Notes under the pieces: generated by a model
Seen by the model: only the letters and a program-made list of their open reading frames with translations
Told to the model about the DNA's origin: nothing
Database searches by the model: none
Shown here: positions 1 through 11,100 of the stretch, one piece after another
Position numbering within the stretch: position 1 is the stretch's first letter
How the letters are laid out: every line of letters starts with the position of its first letter
Position numbers and translations under genes: made by a program
From: Acanthamoeba sp. SK_2022b
Taxonomy: Eukaryota; Discosea; Longamoebia; Acanthamoebidae
DNA length: 58,585 nucleotides
Assembly (NCBI GenBank): GCA_027943245.1
Contig: JANDJZ010000236.1
Location: 1 to 58,585, forward strand
Direction: 5' to 3'

Positions 1-68
1 GGCCCCAATAGTGCTCCCTGCGCACGACGTGACAGCAACAACAAAGCGCGTTAGCGGAAGTGACCGCA

Positions 69-1878
69 TCACGCGAGACGACGCGAGACGCGTGCGCACC
101 ACTCGGGAAACGAGCGCGTGAGGTAGGCCACCAGCAGCACGGTGGCGCAACGCCGTTCCGATCCGGCCAGCTCGGGCAGTTCGGCGGCAGCCCACGCCAG
201 GCACTCCTCTTTCCGGGGCAGCGCCGGTAGGCTGACCTGTGTTGGCTTATATCAGCCCATGCGGACATATTGCTGCGTCTCAGCAAACGGCTTGCGCGGT
301 GGGCGAGTACCAGCAGAGAGTCGAGATCCCAGAGACCGGCGGCGCTCTGCAGCATGATGATCTTGCGAATCGCGCCCCTGTGCTCCTCATTGCGCCGCGG
401 CTGTCGCTCGTGCGCGTCGCTCTCGGCGACCTCCCGCGCCGCTTGCGGTGGCACGACGGCCTGCTGCTGTGTCTTTTGTAAACCCTGATGAGTGAATACT
501 ATCAACGCGAGGGGGGGGGGTGATGAAGTGCAGTACTGCAGCGTCGACTTGGGAGGCCGGGAGTATGTGCGACACTCTGCGGCCAGTCGCCGGGTCGATG
601 ACGGTTACGTGCGCCTTGGCGCTGCCGTGCTTGCCCGTCTTCGATCTCGCCATGTCCACCACCGGATACACTTTGCCTGCCATTGGGCGTTGGGCGTCTC
701 GTGTTATTGGGCGTTGGGCGTCTCGTGTTAGGCACGGGGGGGGGGAGAGAACGACATGCGGCTTGGGAGGTGGAGAGGAGGGCGGGCGAGCGTGCGTAGT
801 ACCATCGATGGTGATAGTGCGCAGGCGATGGGCGGCGGAAGTGCGTCGCAGGCCTACGGGCCTGAAGCGGCGATGAACCACGGAAGCCTCCACGGCGTCA
901 TTGCGCTCCTCAACTCCGACAAACGCCGTGTGCTTGGAGAGTACTGAATACCTGGCGAGCGTGCGTGCCAATGGCACAGTAAGTGCGTCAATAAGAGAAT
1001 GGCCCCGGCGCGCGAGAGACGAGTGGCACCGCAGAGAGAGGTCGATGGCCCTGCGAGCCCGAAGAGACGCGGCGTCCGTCGCCAAGTCGTTTCCCGACTG
1101 CGCTCCGCCTTCCAACTCCCTGCGCCCAGTTAGGTCACAAGAGCGAGTCGGAGAACGGCAGTGTGGGGGGCAAGAACCTACCTGATCGCCGAAGCCGCAA
1201 AGAGGCTGTGCAGCACTCGTTGTCCCTCCACGACCCTGATGGCCGACAATGGCACGCCAAATCGCAGGAGTTGCTGGGATGACGCGCCGTCGGCGTTCCC
1301 CATCTGTCGAGCTTCGAGCGCGACTTGCTCCGACACCAGCTTGCGTGCGTGCTCTTGCCTGGCCGCCTCATCGCCTTCGCCTACTGCGGTAGCGTCGGCA
1401 GCGAGCAGCGCGTAGACGGTGAGTCGAGCTCCCGAGGCGATCGGCGCAAAGTGCTCCGGTGTCTGCTGGACGACTCCGAGCTCCCCCCAGTCGATGCGCA
1501 GCTGCAGCAGACGTGAGAATTCGATCGAATAAAACGAGTCAAACGGGGGGATGGGCCAAGGCGTACGTCGCAGAGACTCGGACACAGGGCACGGTTGAGC
1601 TGACGGAGGACGGCGTCTTCGACGTCGACGTCTCGGGCCACCATCTCGTGCTGGCCTCCTCCGGCCAGGGCCAAACCCTCCACCAGCGCCTGCACGCCAA
1701 AGATCCCGTGTATCAATTGAAGCGTGCCCCGACAATGTCAGTTGCAAGTGGATAGGTACTCGACTGGCTCCTTGGCCTATGCCAAAGGTGAAAACCCTCG
1801 TCACACCGGCGTGGCGTCGCACAGCCTCGATGCACTGGCCGGGATTGGAAACTGTGCGTGCGTGCGTGCGTGCGTGTG

Positions 1879-1914
<36 letters not shown>

Positions 1915-1936
1915 GTGTGCGGTGCGTGGTGTGTGG

Positions 1937-1976
<40 letters not shown>

Positions 1977-3725
1977 GGTGTTGAATGTATCATATGTGCG
2001 TGGGTGAAGACGCTCAGCGTGAATCAGATAAGTGATCTCCAATGGGTGAACGGCCTAGCTGCGAACGCCACCGGGCGCACCTTCGCCATCAGTAAGAACA
2101 AATATCTGTCGCAGCGAATGGACCGCGGGAGGCTTGTCGAATATGGCGAGGAGCGGCTCCAATATCTCGGTTCCGCCTGAGTGTGGCACAAAGCGTCAGC
2201 TGATTTAACTGTGGGCCACCTCACGCACACAGACAGGGCACCTACCGAGATCAGCTTGCATGGATCTCACGTGATCGGTGGCGGCTTGGAGTGACAGGTC
2301 ATCATAGGCGACGCTGGCTTCCTCGAAGAGGCGCTTAGTCGACGAGCCAAAGCCGATGATGTTGAACCTGTCGCCCTCGCTGATGCTGCGCAACAGCATC
2401 TGCAACGTGTCTCTAACTTTTTTTTTGTTTTGACAATCAGAAGTGGTCGTCAAGCATAATGGGAGGGTGTACCATGCGCTATGCGACCCCCGCTCATGCT
2501 TCCCGATCTGTTCTGGGCATTAAGTGGTGTCAACAACGAAGGACAACCAAAGAACAGGTTCGTAGGGCGTGCCTGTCAACGAGGAAGATGAATTCTGAGG
2601 ACACCATCCGGCCGGTGAAGGTCGGGCAGAAGGACAGCATCAACGCCGTGGACCCAGCCCGATCGGTTTCCAGGAGAGCGTTGGTTCTGGCCCCACCAAA
2701 GGTGAAAGGTTAGCAGGGCGCAAGCCCACATCGGTGAGTGAGGCTCACCCAATATCCGTTGCTAGCTGGACGCGAATGACGAGGTCTTCCTCCAGAGCTT
2801 CCATCGACGAGGAGGTGAAGCTGACCACTGCCTCCCTGCAATCCCCTTCTATTGCCGTCTCTGCTTCAGGGTAGCTGGCGCTGATCCCCTCAATGCGTGA
2901 TGTCATCGCTATTCGCGGCACATGAACACACAGAGAGCAGCACATCAGAGAGGATCACTGGCTAAAGCGTTTGTTAGAGACCCCCAGCGCACCGAAGCTG
3001 GCGTAGAGGGTGAGATCTGCACATGTCGGAAGGGAAGCGGAGCCCACCGGCAGCGTCAATGCAAGCTAGAGCGAGAAGTTGCATCAACTGGTTGGCGCAG
3101 CTACGAATGTGAGGGTCGAAAAGGAGTTGGCCCGCACCGTGCTGTTGCTGACGGTGAGGTGCGAGATGTAGCGCAACCACACCACAGCTTGCCGTCTAGG
3201 CGGCAAGAGGCCAACGCTCACCGAGAACACCTGACCATCACCTTGAGACACAGGCAGCATCGATTCTTTGCGTTAAGGGGACGGCAGGCCGAGGAGTGGA
3301 AACGACAGGTGGAGAACCCTGTGCTTGCAACAGGAAGGAGGAATGGCTGCTCGCCATGGCGTCTTCATACTTGTCCTTGGCCTCGTCGATGGGCATCAGC
3401 TCGCTGTGTATCTCCTGGCCGCCCTCTACCTCCACTCGAAACTCTGGAGGTTGCGTTGACGTCGTTGAGAGCTCGCCCGGCCTCCCAAGGATGAGCGCAA
3501 GGAACACCTACCGCATACGGCGGCGTTGGGAGGCAGCGCGAATTCGTAGAGGGCTTCGAGGGGCTGTTCGGACGGGTCGTCGTTGACGAACGTCTGCTCC
3601 AGTTCCACGCTTGCGCCACACTCCACCACGGCTGCAGTCACCGACACCGCGTACAACGTACCCGCTCTCTCTCCCTCCCGATCGCGCAGGGACACCCTGC
3701 CACCGCGACCCGCAGTTGCGTCCAT
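69..3725 (-). CDS. VIT and VWA domain protein (VWA5-like) with an inserted eIF5A-type hypusine-loop domain
   Basis: Split gene, start ATG at 3725, stop TGA at 69-71. In order: VIT domain (3725 to about 2745, including LEQTFVNDDPSEQPLEALYEF and FSVSVGLLPP); VWA domain (about 2700-1560) with an intact MIDAS motif DRSGS rebuilt across an intron near 2490-2570, then FNIIGFGSS, QIFVLTDGE and VFTFGIGQG; the VWA5-type strand SKHTAFVGVEE near 930-890; then an eIF5A-like SH3/KOW segment (about 840-537) with SKTGKHGSAK; then a VWA5-type C-terminus (IIMLQSAAGLWDLDSLL, CATVLLVAYLTRSF). The joins around the inserted domain keep frame: donor after 803, exon 676-537, next exon from about 486. Family members are soluble proteins of unclear role; the VWA fold with MIDAS suggests metal-dependent protein binding. 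Function of this fusion is unknown. Some internal splice sites are uncertain. Confidence 0.8.
537..845 (-). other. eIF5A-like hypusine-loop domain segment within the VWA gene
   Basis: Two exonic pieces (about 845-803 and 676-537) join in frame to give a domain beginning TSAAHRLRTITIDG and continuing KVYPVVDMARSKTGKHGSAK, then AHVTVIDPATGRR. This aligns along its length with the N-terminal domain of eIF5A/aIF5A; the loop SKTGKHGSAK holds the lysine (TGK-HG) that deoxyhypusine synthase modifies. The IDG and GKHGSAKA forms look closer to archaeal aIF5A than to the usual eukaryotic GKHGHAK. The C-terminal OB domain of eIF5A is absent; VWA5-type sequence follows instead. Confidence 0.75.
1853..1978. 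repeat. TGCG tetranucleotide microsatellite
   Basis: About 125 bp of TGCG/CGTG repeats with a few interruptions, lying in the VWA gene intron between the exon encoding QIFVLTDGE and the exon encoding NPGQCIEAVRRH. It opens all three frames on both strands (poly-VRAC, poly-THAR), which makes spurious reading frames. Confidence 0.9.
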
Positions 3726-3960
3726 GTGGGGCAGCAGATAAGATATTCATGTTTTTTCTTTTCTTTTATTTTTATGTGTCTGTTCCTTTCGGTGAACCCC
3801 ATTCTTCAAACTAACAAAGACCTTCGGTGTATTTGTATTTACATAGCTCCCAGAGAGAAAGACGGGCCACGATCAACGATCACTCTCTGACAAAGGCGGG
3901 AAGGTTGGATGCCACGGAATTAGCTCTTGTGCACGGGTTGGAGTGAAGAAGGGAATGCGA

Positions 3961-5705
3961 TTACTTCATCTTGGGTTGGTCGTCGAGGTAGTCGATGCAG
4001 TCGTAGGCCGTGATGACGCCCAACGGCTGCGAGTTGGCATATCTATCCGTCTCGAAAGCTTGGTGGAGGGGGGGTGAGATGCGCTTCGTCACAATTGATG
4101 GCACAAGCGCGCGTGAGACGCATAGTGGGCCCGGGGACAGATGTACCGGTGACAGGCTTGCCTTGGCGTTCGTCCTCGCTCTCCGCGTTGGTCATCTGTC
4201 GCCACTCACCGATGGGCAAATGCTGGATCTCGTTCTGGAGCATGAGGCTGATGCAGTCTATAAGGGTGTAGTGAGGCGCCGCGACGACCAGGTTCTTGCT
4301 GATCACGTCCATGATGTTCGTATCTGGAGACAGAGCGAGACACAAGATCAGCTTTCTCTGGATGAGCGACTATCTTGTCCCAGGGACTAGATCGGTGACG
4401 AACCCTTGGACTTGCGGCCGGGACGGATGATGTTGTTGAGGTAGTCGGTGCCGGTGAAGATGCCGACCATCTCTTGCCCTGCGACGATCGCCAACGCAGG
4501 GTGAGCAAGCACAGCCGAGGACTCCTGCGCTCATCGTAATGGGGGAGAGTACCTTTGGTGACCACAACGTACGTCGCGTTGTTCTTGGCCATGCAGGTGA
4601 GAGCGTCGAACACGGTGGCGTCGCTGTTGACGTAGATTCCGGTGGACTCCTTGCCCTCCTTCTCGTTGTCGAAGAGCACTCCCGCCGACGCAGTGTCGGC
4701 GTCTGGGCCAGCAGCGATGGAGCCAGTGAGGCGGAGGGACAGAGCGCAATGAAATGTTTGGGGTGCAAGGAGGTACCATCTAGTATGTCGGCGTCGCCAG
4801 CGTCGAGGAAGCAACGCACGAACCAGTTGAGGAGGTCTCTCTGGCCGAGGATACCAGTCACCCTTGTGTCATCGTCGGTCCAGTCACCTGTGGGCCCACA
4901 AGTGCGTGGTTCATAAGGTCAACAATCAGCGCCAGGCAAAGGGACAAGGCGACGTCGTGTAGCGCGGACCAATGTCAGAGACGACAGGCAGGTAGCGCAC
5001 GTCAGGGCCCTGTGCCATGATCTCGAGGCACTGCGCCAGAGAGAAGGCTGGCGTGACGCACGAAATCTGCAGAAAACAATGGCATGAGCCGATACACGTT
5101 CAACAGAAGCAGTAGAGAGTTGTAGAGGGTTTCGCGATGGGAGACGATGTACGAACCGTCTTGTCCATGACGTTGGCGATGGGCGTCTCGCGTGCAAATT
5201 GGTTTTTGAGTACCAGGTTACGCATGCAGTCGATACGGCTCATCATGCCGACGTGTAGCTGGGTCTCGCGACCGCGCACGATCACCGAGCCGATCTTCTT
5301 CTGACACATGAGCTCGATGGCGTTGATAACCGGCTCGTCCTCGCGCACCTCGTGCACGACGGCCGCATCGCCCTTCTTGTGCGCCAGCATCTGCTCTACG
5401 GTGACCGAGTTGATCAGGCGCGAGAGCGGCGTCAGCTCGTTTTGCTTCGCCAGCTTGCCCAGGTCGAGAGTTGCTCGTGCCAGCTCAACTGCATACTCGC
5501 GCTGTTGGTGTTCGAGCGGCGATGCAGCGGCTGGTGCGGTCAGCCGAGTAGTGGACAGCACGGCAGCGGCAGGCAGGGCGCCTTCCTTGAAAAGTGTGGA
5601 CGCCGTGGCGTCAGAGGTTCTCTTGAGCGGACCACTGCGCCAGGCGGACCGCAAGGACGGCCGTCCACCAGAGCGAAGAAGCAACATGTTGCGGGTCCTT
5701 CTCAT
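3961..5705 (-). CDS. Four-CBS-domain protein with mitochondrial-type leader
   Basis: Start ATG at 5705; stop TAA at 3961-3963; several introns. The N-terminus (MRRTRNMLLLRSGGRPSLRS) is rich in Arg, Ser and Leu without acidic residues, typical of a mitochondrial presequence. Four CBS motifs follow: VEQMLAHKKGDAAVVHEVRE to SVIVRG (about 5400-5160); VTPAFSLAQCLEIMAQGPDVRYLPVV (about 5060-4960) with GILGQRDLLNWF; TVFDALTCMAKNNATYVVV with GIFTGTDYLNNI (about 4640-4420); and IMDVISKNLVVAAPHYTLID with LGVITAYDCIDYL at the end. Four CBS motifs form two Bateman modules, which in known families bind adenine nucleotides and regulate a partner. No catalytic domain is visible, so a stand-alone regulator is inferred. 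Confidence 0.8.
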
Positions 5706-5992
5706 CGTCGAGTAAAGTCAAAATGACAAATTCGAATCCTTCTCAAGGAGGGTACAGTGCAGATTATCGGATGACGTGGTTGAGGTTGTGCAAATGCTCG
5801 TGAGACGAAGCAAAGGGTGCAGGCGAGCCATAGCGCCAACACTGACGTTGTTGTGATGGACGAGTTGGCACGTGGCCAACGACTGCGCGACGAGTGCCAA
5901 CAATGCGACCTGGCTCTCTTCGGTATTTCCCCCATCGACATAGCATCATTCTTTGAATGCCAATAAAATGCCATTATGCGGCAACGAACATC

Positions 5993-7377
5993 TCAGAGCT
6001 TGGCGCTGGTGGGCTGCGTCACCTTCTCGGCGATGATGATGCCGTAGCGGAAGGTTCCAGAGCTGTAGCCGGCCCTCATGCTCTGGAAGGCGCGCAAAAA
6101 GGCGAGGGCCTCACCACCTGGTAAAGAGAGACTGTAAGCAAAACGCTCTCGCGAGTCCTGTCCTGAGAAGAGAGATTGGCTACCCTTGGTGAACGCCAGC
6201 TTCCACAGCGTGGGGTTCAGGATGAGCTCGGCGCAGATGTCCCTGCACGAAGCCGATAAGATGAGTGTCATAGCATAGCTTTGGGGGGGAGGGGCTCGAG
6301 CGTACCAGGTCTTTGATACGTGGGAGGTGATGTCATCAAAATGAACGACCTTGAAGCCGTTCTTTTCCATGAGGCGCATGTACTCGCCCATGGTGTTAAG
6401 CTCGGGCAAGAGCATGCTGTGCATTCGCAGACCATGCATCAGCGCCGCGCACGTGAGGAAACACACAGAGAGGGGGGGGAGAGACGCCTTACCCTTGCTC
6501 AATGGGCACGATGTACTTGTCGTGCTGTTCTTGCGAAAGGTTGGGGGCCTTGAACCAGTCGGCGAGGATGATCCTGCCTTGTGGCTTGAGCACGCGCTGC
6601 GCCGAGCTGAAGAACTTGTCCTTGCGCGAGAAGTGGCTAAGCACTTCGCAGATCCAGACAAAGTCGAAACTGGACGAGATGGACGAGGAAAAAGGGTGAG
6701 CTAGGGAAGGCACTGGCCGCGCTCACGACGTAGAGCAACCGCTCACCTCTGGTCGTCAAAGGTCATGTTCTCTCCGTCCATGCGGTGGAAGCTGGTGCTC
6801 GCCTGCACGCCCTCCTCCAACGCGATCTTCTCGGCCATCTCGCGTTGCACCGGGCTCAGTGTGATGCCGGTCATGCTGGCCTGCACTCACACGCGCAACG
6901 TGCGTAAGAGCTCGGCATAGTGTTGGGCCCATTGGGCCAGTAACGTGGCATGCGCACCTTGAGGTTCTTGGCCAGGTGGATGGACGTTCCACCAACGCCG
7001 CAGCCTGCAAGCAGCGCACGGCCACCATACGGCACCGACGGGGAGTGTCACGATGAAGGGCAATGACTTTCTGTCATGGAGTGAGGGAAGGAGGGAGGGT
7101 ACCGACGTCGAGCACCTTGGCGCCGGGCTTCAAACCGCCACGGCTGATCATCTCTTCAATCAAGCGCACCTGCGCGTCTTCCTTGGTCTCATCACCCTTC
7201 ACCCAATAGCCGTGGTGGATGTGTCTGACACAGCGCAAAGATGTATAAGCACACCCAAAATCTTGAACAATTGTAGGGGCACTGCAGTGAATCGCTGTAC
7301 CGGCCCCACAAATCGTGGTAGTACGGCGAGATCTCGTCATAGTGCTCCTGAATCTTGGGCTTGAGATCGTCCGACAT
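5993..7377 (-). CDS. Class I SAM-dependent methyltransferase, gamma-tocopherol methyltransferase-like
   Basis: Start taken at MSDDLKPK (7377); an in-frame upstream ATG at 7461 is possible. Stop at 5993. Exons give EHYDEISPYYHDLWG, then HHGYW, the motif I region KVLDVGCGVGGTSIHLA (split by an intron at LDVG/CGVGG), GITLSPVQREMAE, FDFVWICEVLSHF and VLKPQGRIILADW. The HHGYW element and post-I layout are typical of the UbiE-like group that includes plant gamma-tocopherol, sarcosine and sterol methyltransferases. The C-terminal FLRAFQSMRAGYSSGTFRYG also fits that group. The exact substrate (a quinone, sterol or amine) cannot be told. It is transcribed away from the DENN gene. Confidence 0.82.
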
Positions 7378-7461
7378 CTTTGGCGCAAGCAGTAGTACGG
7401 CTCTGTTCTCCTGGCGGGACTCGTACCCGTCGAGAGAGCCCTGCTGTTGGTCGCTATTCAA

Positions 7462-8124
7462 ACCAATGGCAAAATATCTTCTATTTTATATTTTATGATA
7501 CTTTCTGCCACCGTATCAGAAACCGCCGGCCGATCTTGCGTGGCACTCGTGACATGCTATGCGACACAACGTGGTCGATGCTTGAGATGCTTGAAGGAGA
7601 TACGGTCGTGTGATTTGAATGCGCGCGATCGTCTGCGATTTCGGGCAGGCGAACGAGAAAAGTGGCGGAGGGAACCGCGACCCGGCCCGTGTCGCAAACG
7701 CGGTGGCCACGACGTGCAGGGACAGCGGCGAGTGGTGGCCGTGCTCTCCAGCGAGAACCCACGCAACCTCCCGCATCCTCTACTTCATCCGCACGCCCAC
7801 TCGCCGCGCACACCGCCACCATCTCGCTCAGGGCCGTTTACTGTGCAGGTTCTGCCCTGAAGAAGTTGATATAGCAAGGAGAGAAAGGGAGCATAGAGAG
7901 ACAAGGAAGGTCAGCCAAGCAGAGAGACAAAGCGCAGAAGTGGAGAAGGAAAAAAAGCTAGAGAGAACGCAGTGGCAACTTCAGACCACCCGAAGCAACG
8001 AAACGCTGCGGAGTTGAGCCTCTCCCTCACGAAGAACAGGCGAACACACTTTTCATTTTGCCTTTCCATCTTTGCGTTCCTGCTGCTGGCATCAGAAACA
8101 GCGCTACACGTTTGAGAGAGAGGG
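7462..8124. other. Divergent intergenic region, no gene recognised
   Basis: About 660 bp between the start codons of the methyltransferase (minus) and the DENN gene (plus). Reading frames here lack family motifs. It must hold both promoters and 5' untranslated regions; I see no clear TATA box. Confidence 0.6.
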
Positions 8125-11100
8125 ATGTCTGCGGCCAGCACAACGGCCACGGAGAGGAGATTGTTTGATAGCTTCCTCATCGTGGGCCTCACCACAACAA
8201 CCTCGTCGCCCCCCGCCCCTACGCTCTCATCTACCTTCTCCGCCGTAAATCAGCAGCCCTCGTCGGCGGAGAACGGCTCCAAGAACATCCCCGAAAACGG
8301 ATTCGAGTTCGATTCCCTCACGTCTTCTTCATCTTCGGTGACCGATGTGACGTCCTCCATCCTCTACCACTATCCGGCCGGTGGAGACGCCGACCCCTCT
8401 TCATCTTCAATCAACCCCAAGTCCCTGTGCGACTTTTGCTTCCCCGACCTCGGGTCCTTCCGATCCAAAAAGACGGGCAAGAAGTGGAAAATCAAACGCG
8501 AGACCTTCTCCTTCGTGCTCACCGACACCAAGGGCGGCAAGGTAGCTCCTCTTCCCTATTCGTGTTCTCTGCGCCCCCCCCCTCCCCAAAGAACGAACTC
8601 TTCGTTCTTTGACGACGAACGTGTTCTCTCTGTCTCCGCGGCGATCGTGTTCTTTGTTTGGTGGGAATTTGACCTCATTATCATCGTCATGTGTCCTGTG
8701 TTGTCGTGCAGCGCTGGGGCTACTGCTATCGACGGCTGTCTCCGGTGACGTCCTTGCCCGTATGCTTCTGTCTGCTCTCGTTCATCCCGTGCTTTGGGTT
8801 CTTCTCCCAACTTGTACAAAAGCTTAGCTCCATCGAGGAAAGAACCAAAGGTTTGCCCTCTCTCATTTTTTAATTGTTTTTTTAATTAATGATTTTATTC
8901 CTAATATTCGTTTTCAGGCGATTTTACAATGTACAAGCCATTGTTGGAGGACATCTACGCCCGTCCTCTCCCCGCTCCGGGCCACGCCCTGATCGTGCCC
9001 CTCCCCGCCACACTCACGGAACCCCTCGTCGACAGCGGGCGAGAGCGAAAGAAGAAGGACCTCTTCCGTGCGTGTTCCCCACTTGTCCCCAATAATTGTC
9101 GCTCCACGGGTCATCTCACGCTCCTCTCTCCTTTCTCCTCCTCTCCCTTCTCCCTCCTCTCCCCCTTTCTTCGTTGGCAGTGCCCGACGACCATGTGTTT
9201 GATCCCGAGACGGAGGAGTGGACATTCGCTCGCCCCGAGGTACCCGCCCCGCCCAGCCCCGCCCCGCACGCATGTTGGCCACTCGGCGCGAAGAAGGCGA
9301 GCAGGCTTCCGTTCAGTGGTGTTGACCCTCTCGAGGCGCGGTGGCTCATCAGGACAACGACTGGATGCTGGACGACATCAACGTGCTCCCGCTCACCCGC
9401 TTCCTCTCGCCGAGCAACATCCTGGCGGTCTTCACGTCTCTGCTCGTCGAGCGACGCATCATCTTCGTGGCCGACAACCTGTCGGCCCTCTCCTCCTGCG
9501 TTCAAGCCGCCGCAGCACTGCTGTATCCGTTCTCGTGGCAGCACATCTTCATCCCGGTGCTGCCCCAGTCGTTGCTTTCGTTCGCCTGTGCCCCGATGCC
9601 TTACGTCATCGGTACGCCCCCCCCCCCGCTGAGAGCGCTCTCCGGTGAACCAGGCATCTAGCTAATCAGAGTCTGTTGTGTGTTGTTTGGTTGGCCCGGT
9701 TTCCTCCTCAGGCGTGCTGCGCAGCTCGATCACGGAGCTGAAGAAGATGTCGGACGCCATGGAGGAAGTGGTGGTTGTTGACATCGACAACAACAAATTC
9801 TACGCCCCGCCGGAGCTGCTGGACAAGCGGTAACTGCCTCTCCGCTCTCGCCAGCGTCGTGGTCGAGCCATTTTTGATATTTTCTTAATATTATTAATCA
9901 ATGCCTTTTTTAATAATTATGACATTATCAAATTGCTGGCCAGGTTGCTACCGTCGTATCTGTCCGATCCTCTGCTGCATTCGTTGGAGATCGCGTTCAA
10001 GGAGGCGCGGCAGACGCTCGGCCCGCTCAACTCCTATTTCCACCTCCGCAAGAAGGAGAAGGACGAGCGGAAGCAGATGAAGCAGAAGCGGGTCGAGGAG
10101 AAGCTCGAGCGCGACATCCGCTACGACCTGGGGAACGCCTTTGTCGGCTTCTTCATCGATCTGCTCGGCAACTACAAGGACTTCATACGACCCGTCAACG
10201 AAGGTGCGCTCCCCCCCCCCCAATCCGCGCTGCTCGCGAGCACAGGCAAGCGCAATGAGCGCGCTCACGTCGACCGACCCTCGCGGACACTGCAACTGCA
10301 GGCGGGATACGGGAGGGCAACTTTGACCGCGTGGCGTTCGTCGAGGCCCAGCCCGAGGACGTGCGGCCGCTGCTGGAGCTGATCGTGCAGTCGCAGCTGT
10401 TCTTCATGTTCATCGAAGATCGCAAGCGCAAGGAGGCGGAGGAGAAGCGCAGGAGCCGCGAGGGCAAGGCCTGGGGCGACTGGAAGCGCAGGGAGCTGGA
10501 ACGCGAAAACGACTCGCGGCGAGGCGGCCAGCGGGAGCGCAGCGCCTCTCTGACGCACGCCTCCGGCTCGTGCATTGCGTCGTTCTCGTCGTCATCGTCA
10601 TCCTCTTCTTCGTCATCGCCGTCATCCTCTCTATCGTCGTCCGCTTCGTCGTCCCCCTCCTCTTCATACACGGCCTTCCCGCTTCGCTCCTCGGCCTCGG
10701 CTCACGCCGGCCCTTCGTCCTCGCTCAGCTCCTCCTCCTCTTCCTCGGTCTCCTCCGCGCCCAACTCCTATTCGTCCTCGTCCGAGTCGAGCACGCGCAG
10801 CAGGCCGGACAGCGGAGACGTCGCGGCTCGCATGCAGCGCAAGATCTGGCTGCAGTCGCGCTTCAGCATGTACGAGAACGGCGACATATCGCGCGAGGAC
10901 CTGGCCAAGCGATGGAAGGAGATCGAGAAGGAGGAGAGGAAGATGGAGAAGGAGAAGGACCGGGAGCGCAGGAAGGGCGAAGGACGCAAGAAGCGGGCCG
11001 ACGACTCGGCCAAGAGGGCCGACGATCGCGCGGGCGGCGACGGCCTGCTCACGCGCAAGGAGGACATCGCGCTCCTCCTCGACCGCTCCCTCCAGAAGAA

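Noticed and set aside
502..735. A stand-alone eIF5A gene or pseudogene
   Set aside because: There is no eIF5A C-terminal OB domain nearby, upstream VWA sequence is in the same exon as the module start, and the downstream splice leads in phase into VWA5-type sequence.
1853..1978. Open frames of repeated THAR or VRAC residues
   Set aside because: These are translations of the TGCG microsatellite inside an intron.
7493..7822. Minus-strand open frames upstream of the DENN gene
   Set aside because: Several overlapping frames of similar length, none with family motifs; typical of GC-rich non-coding DNA.
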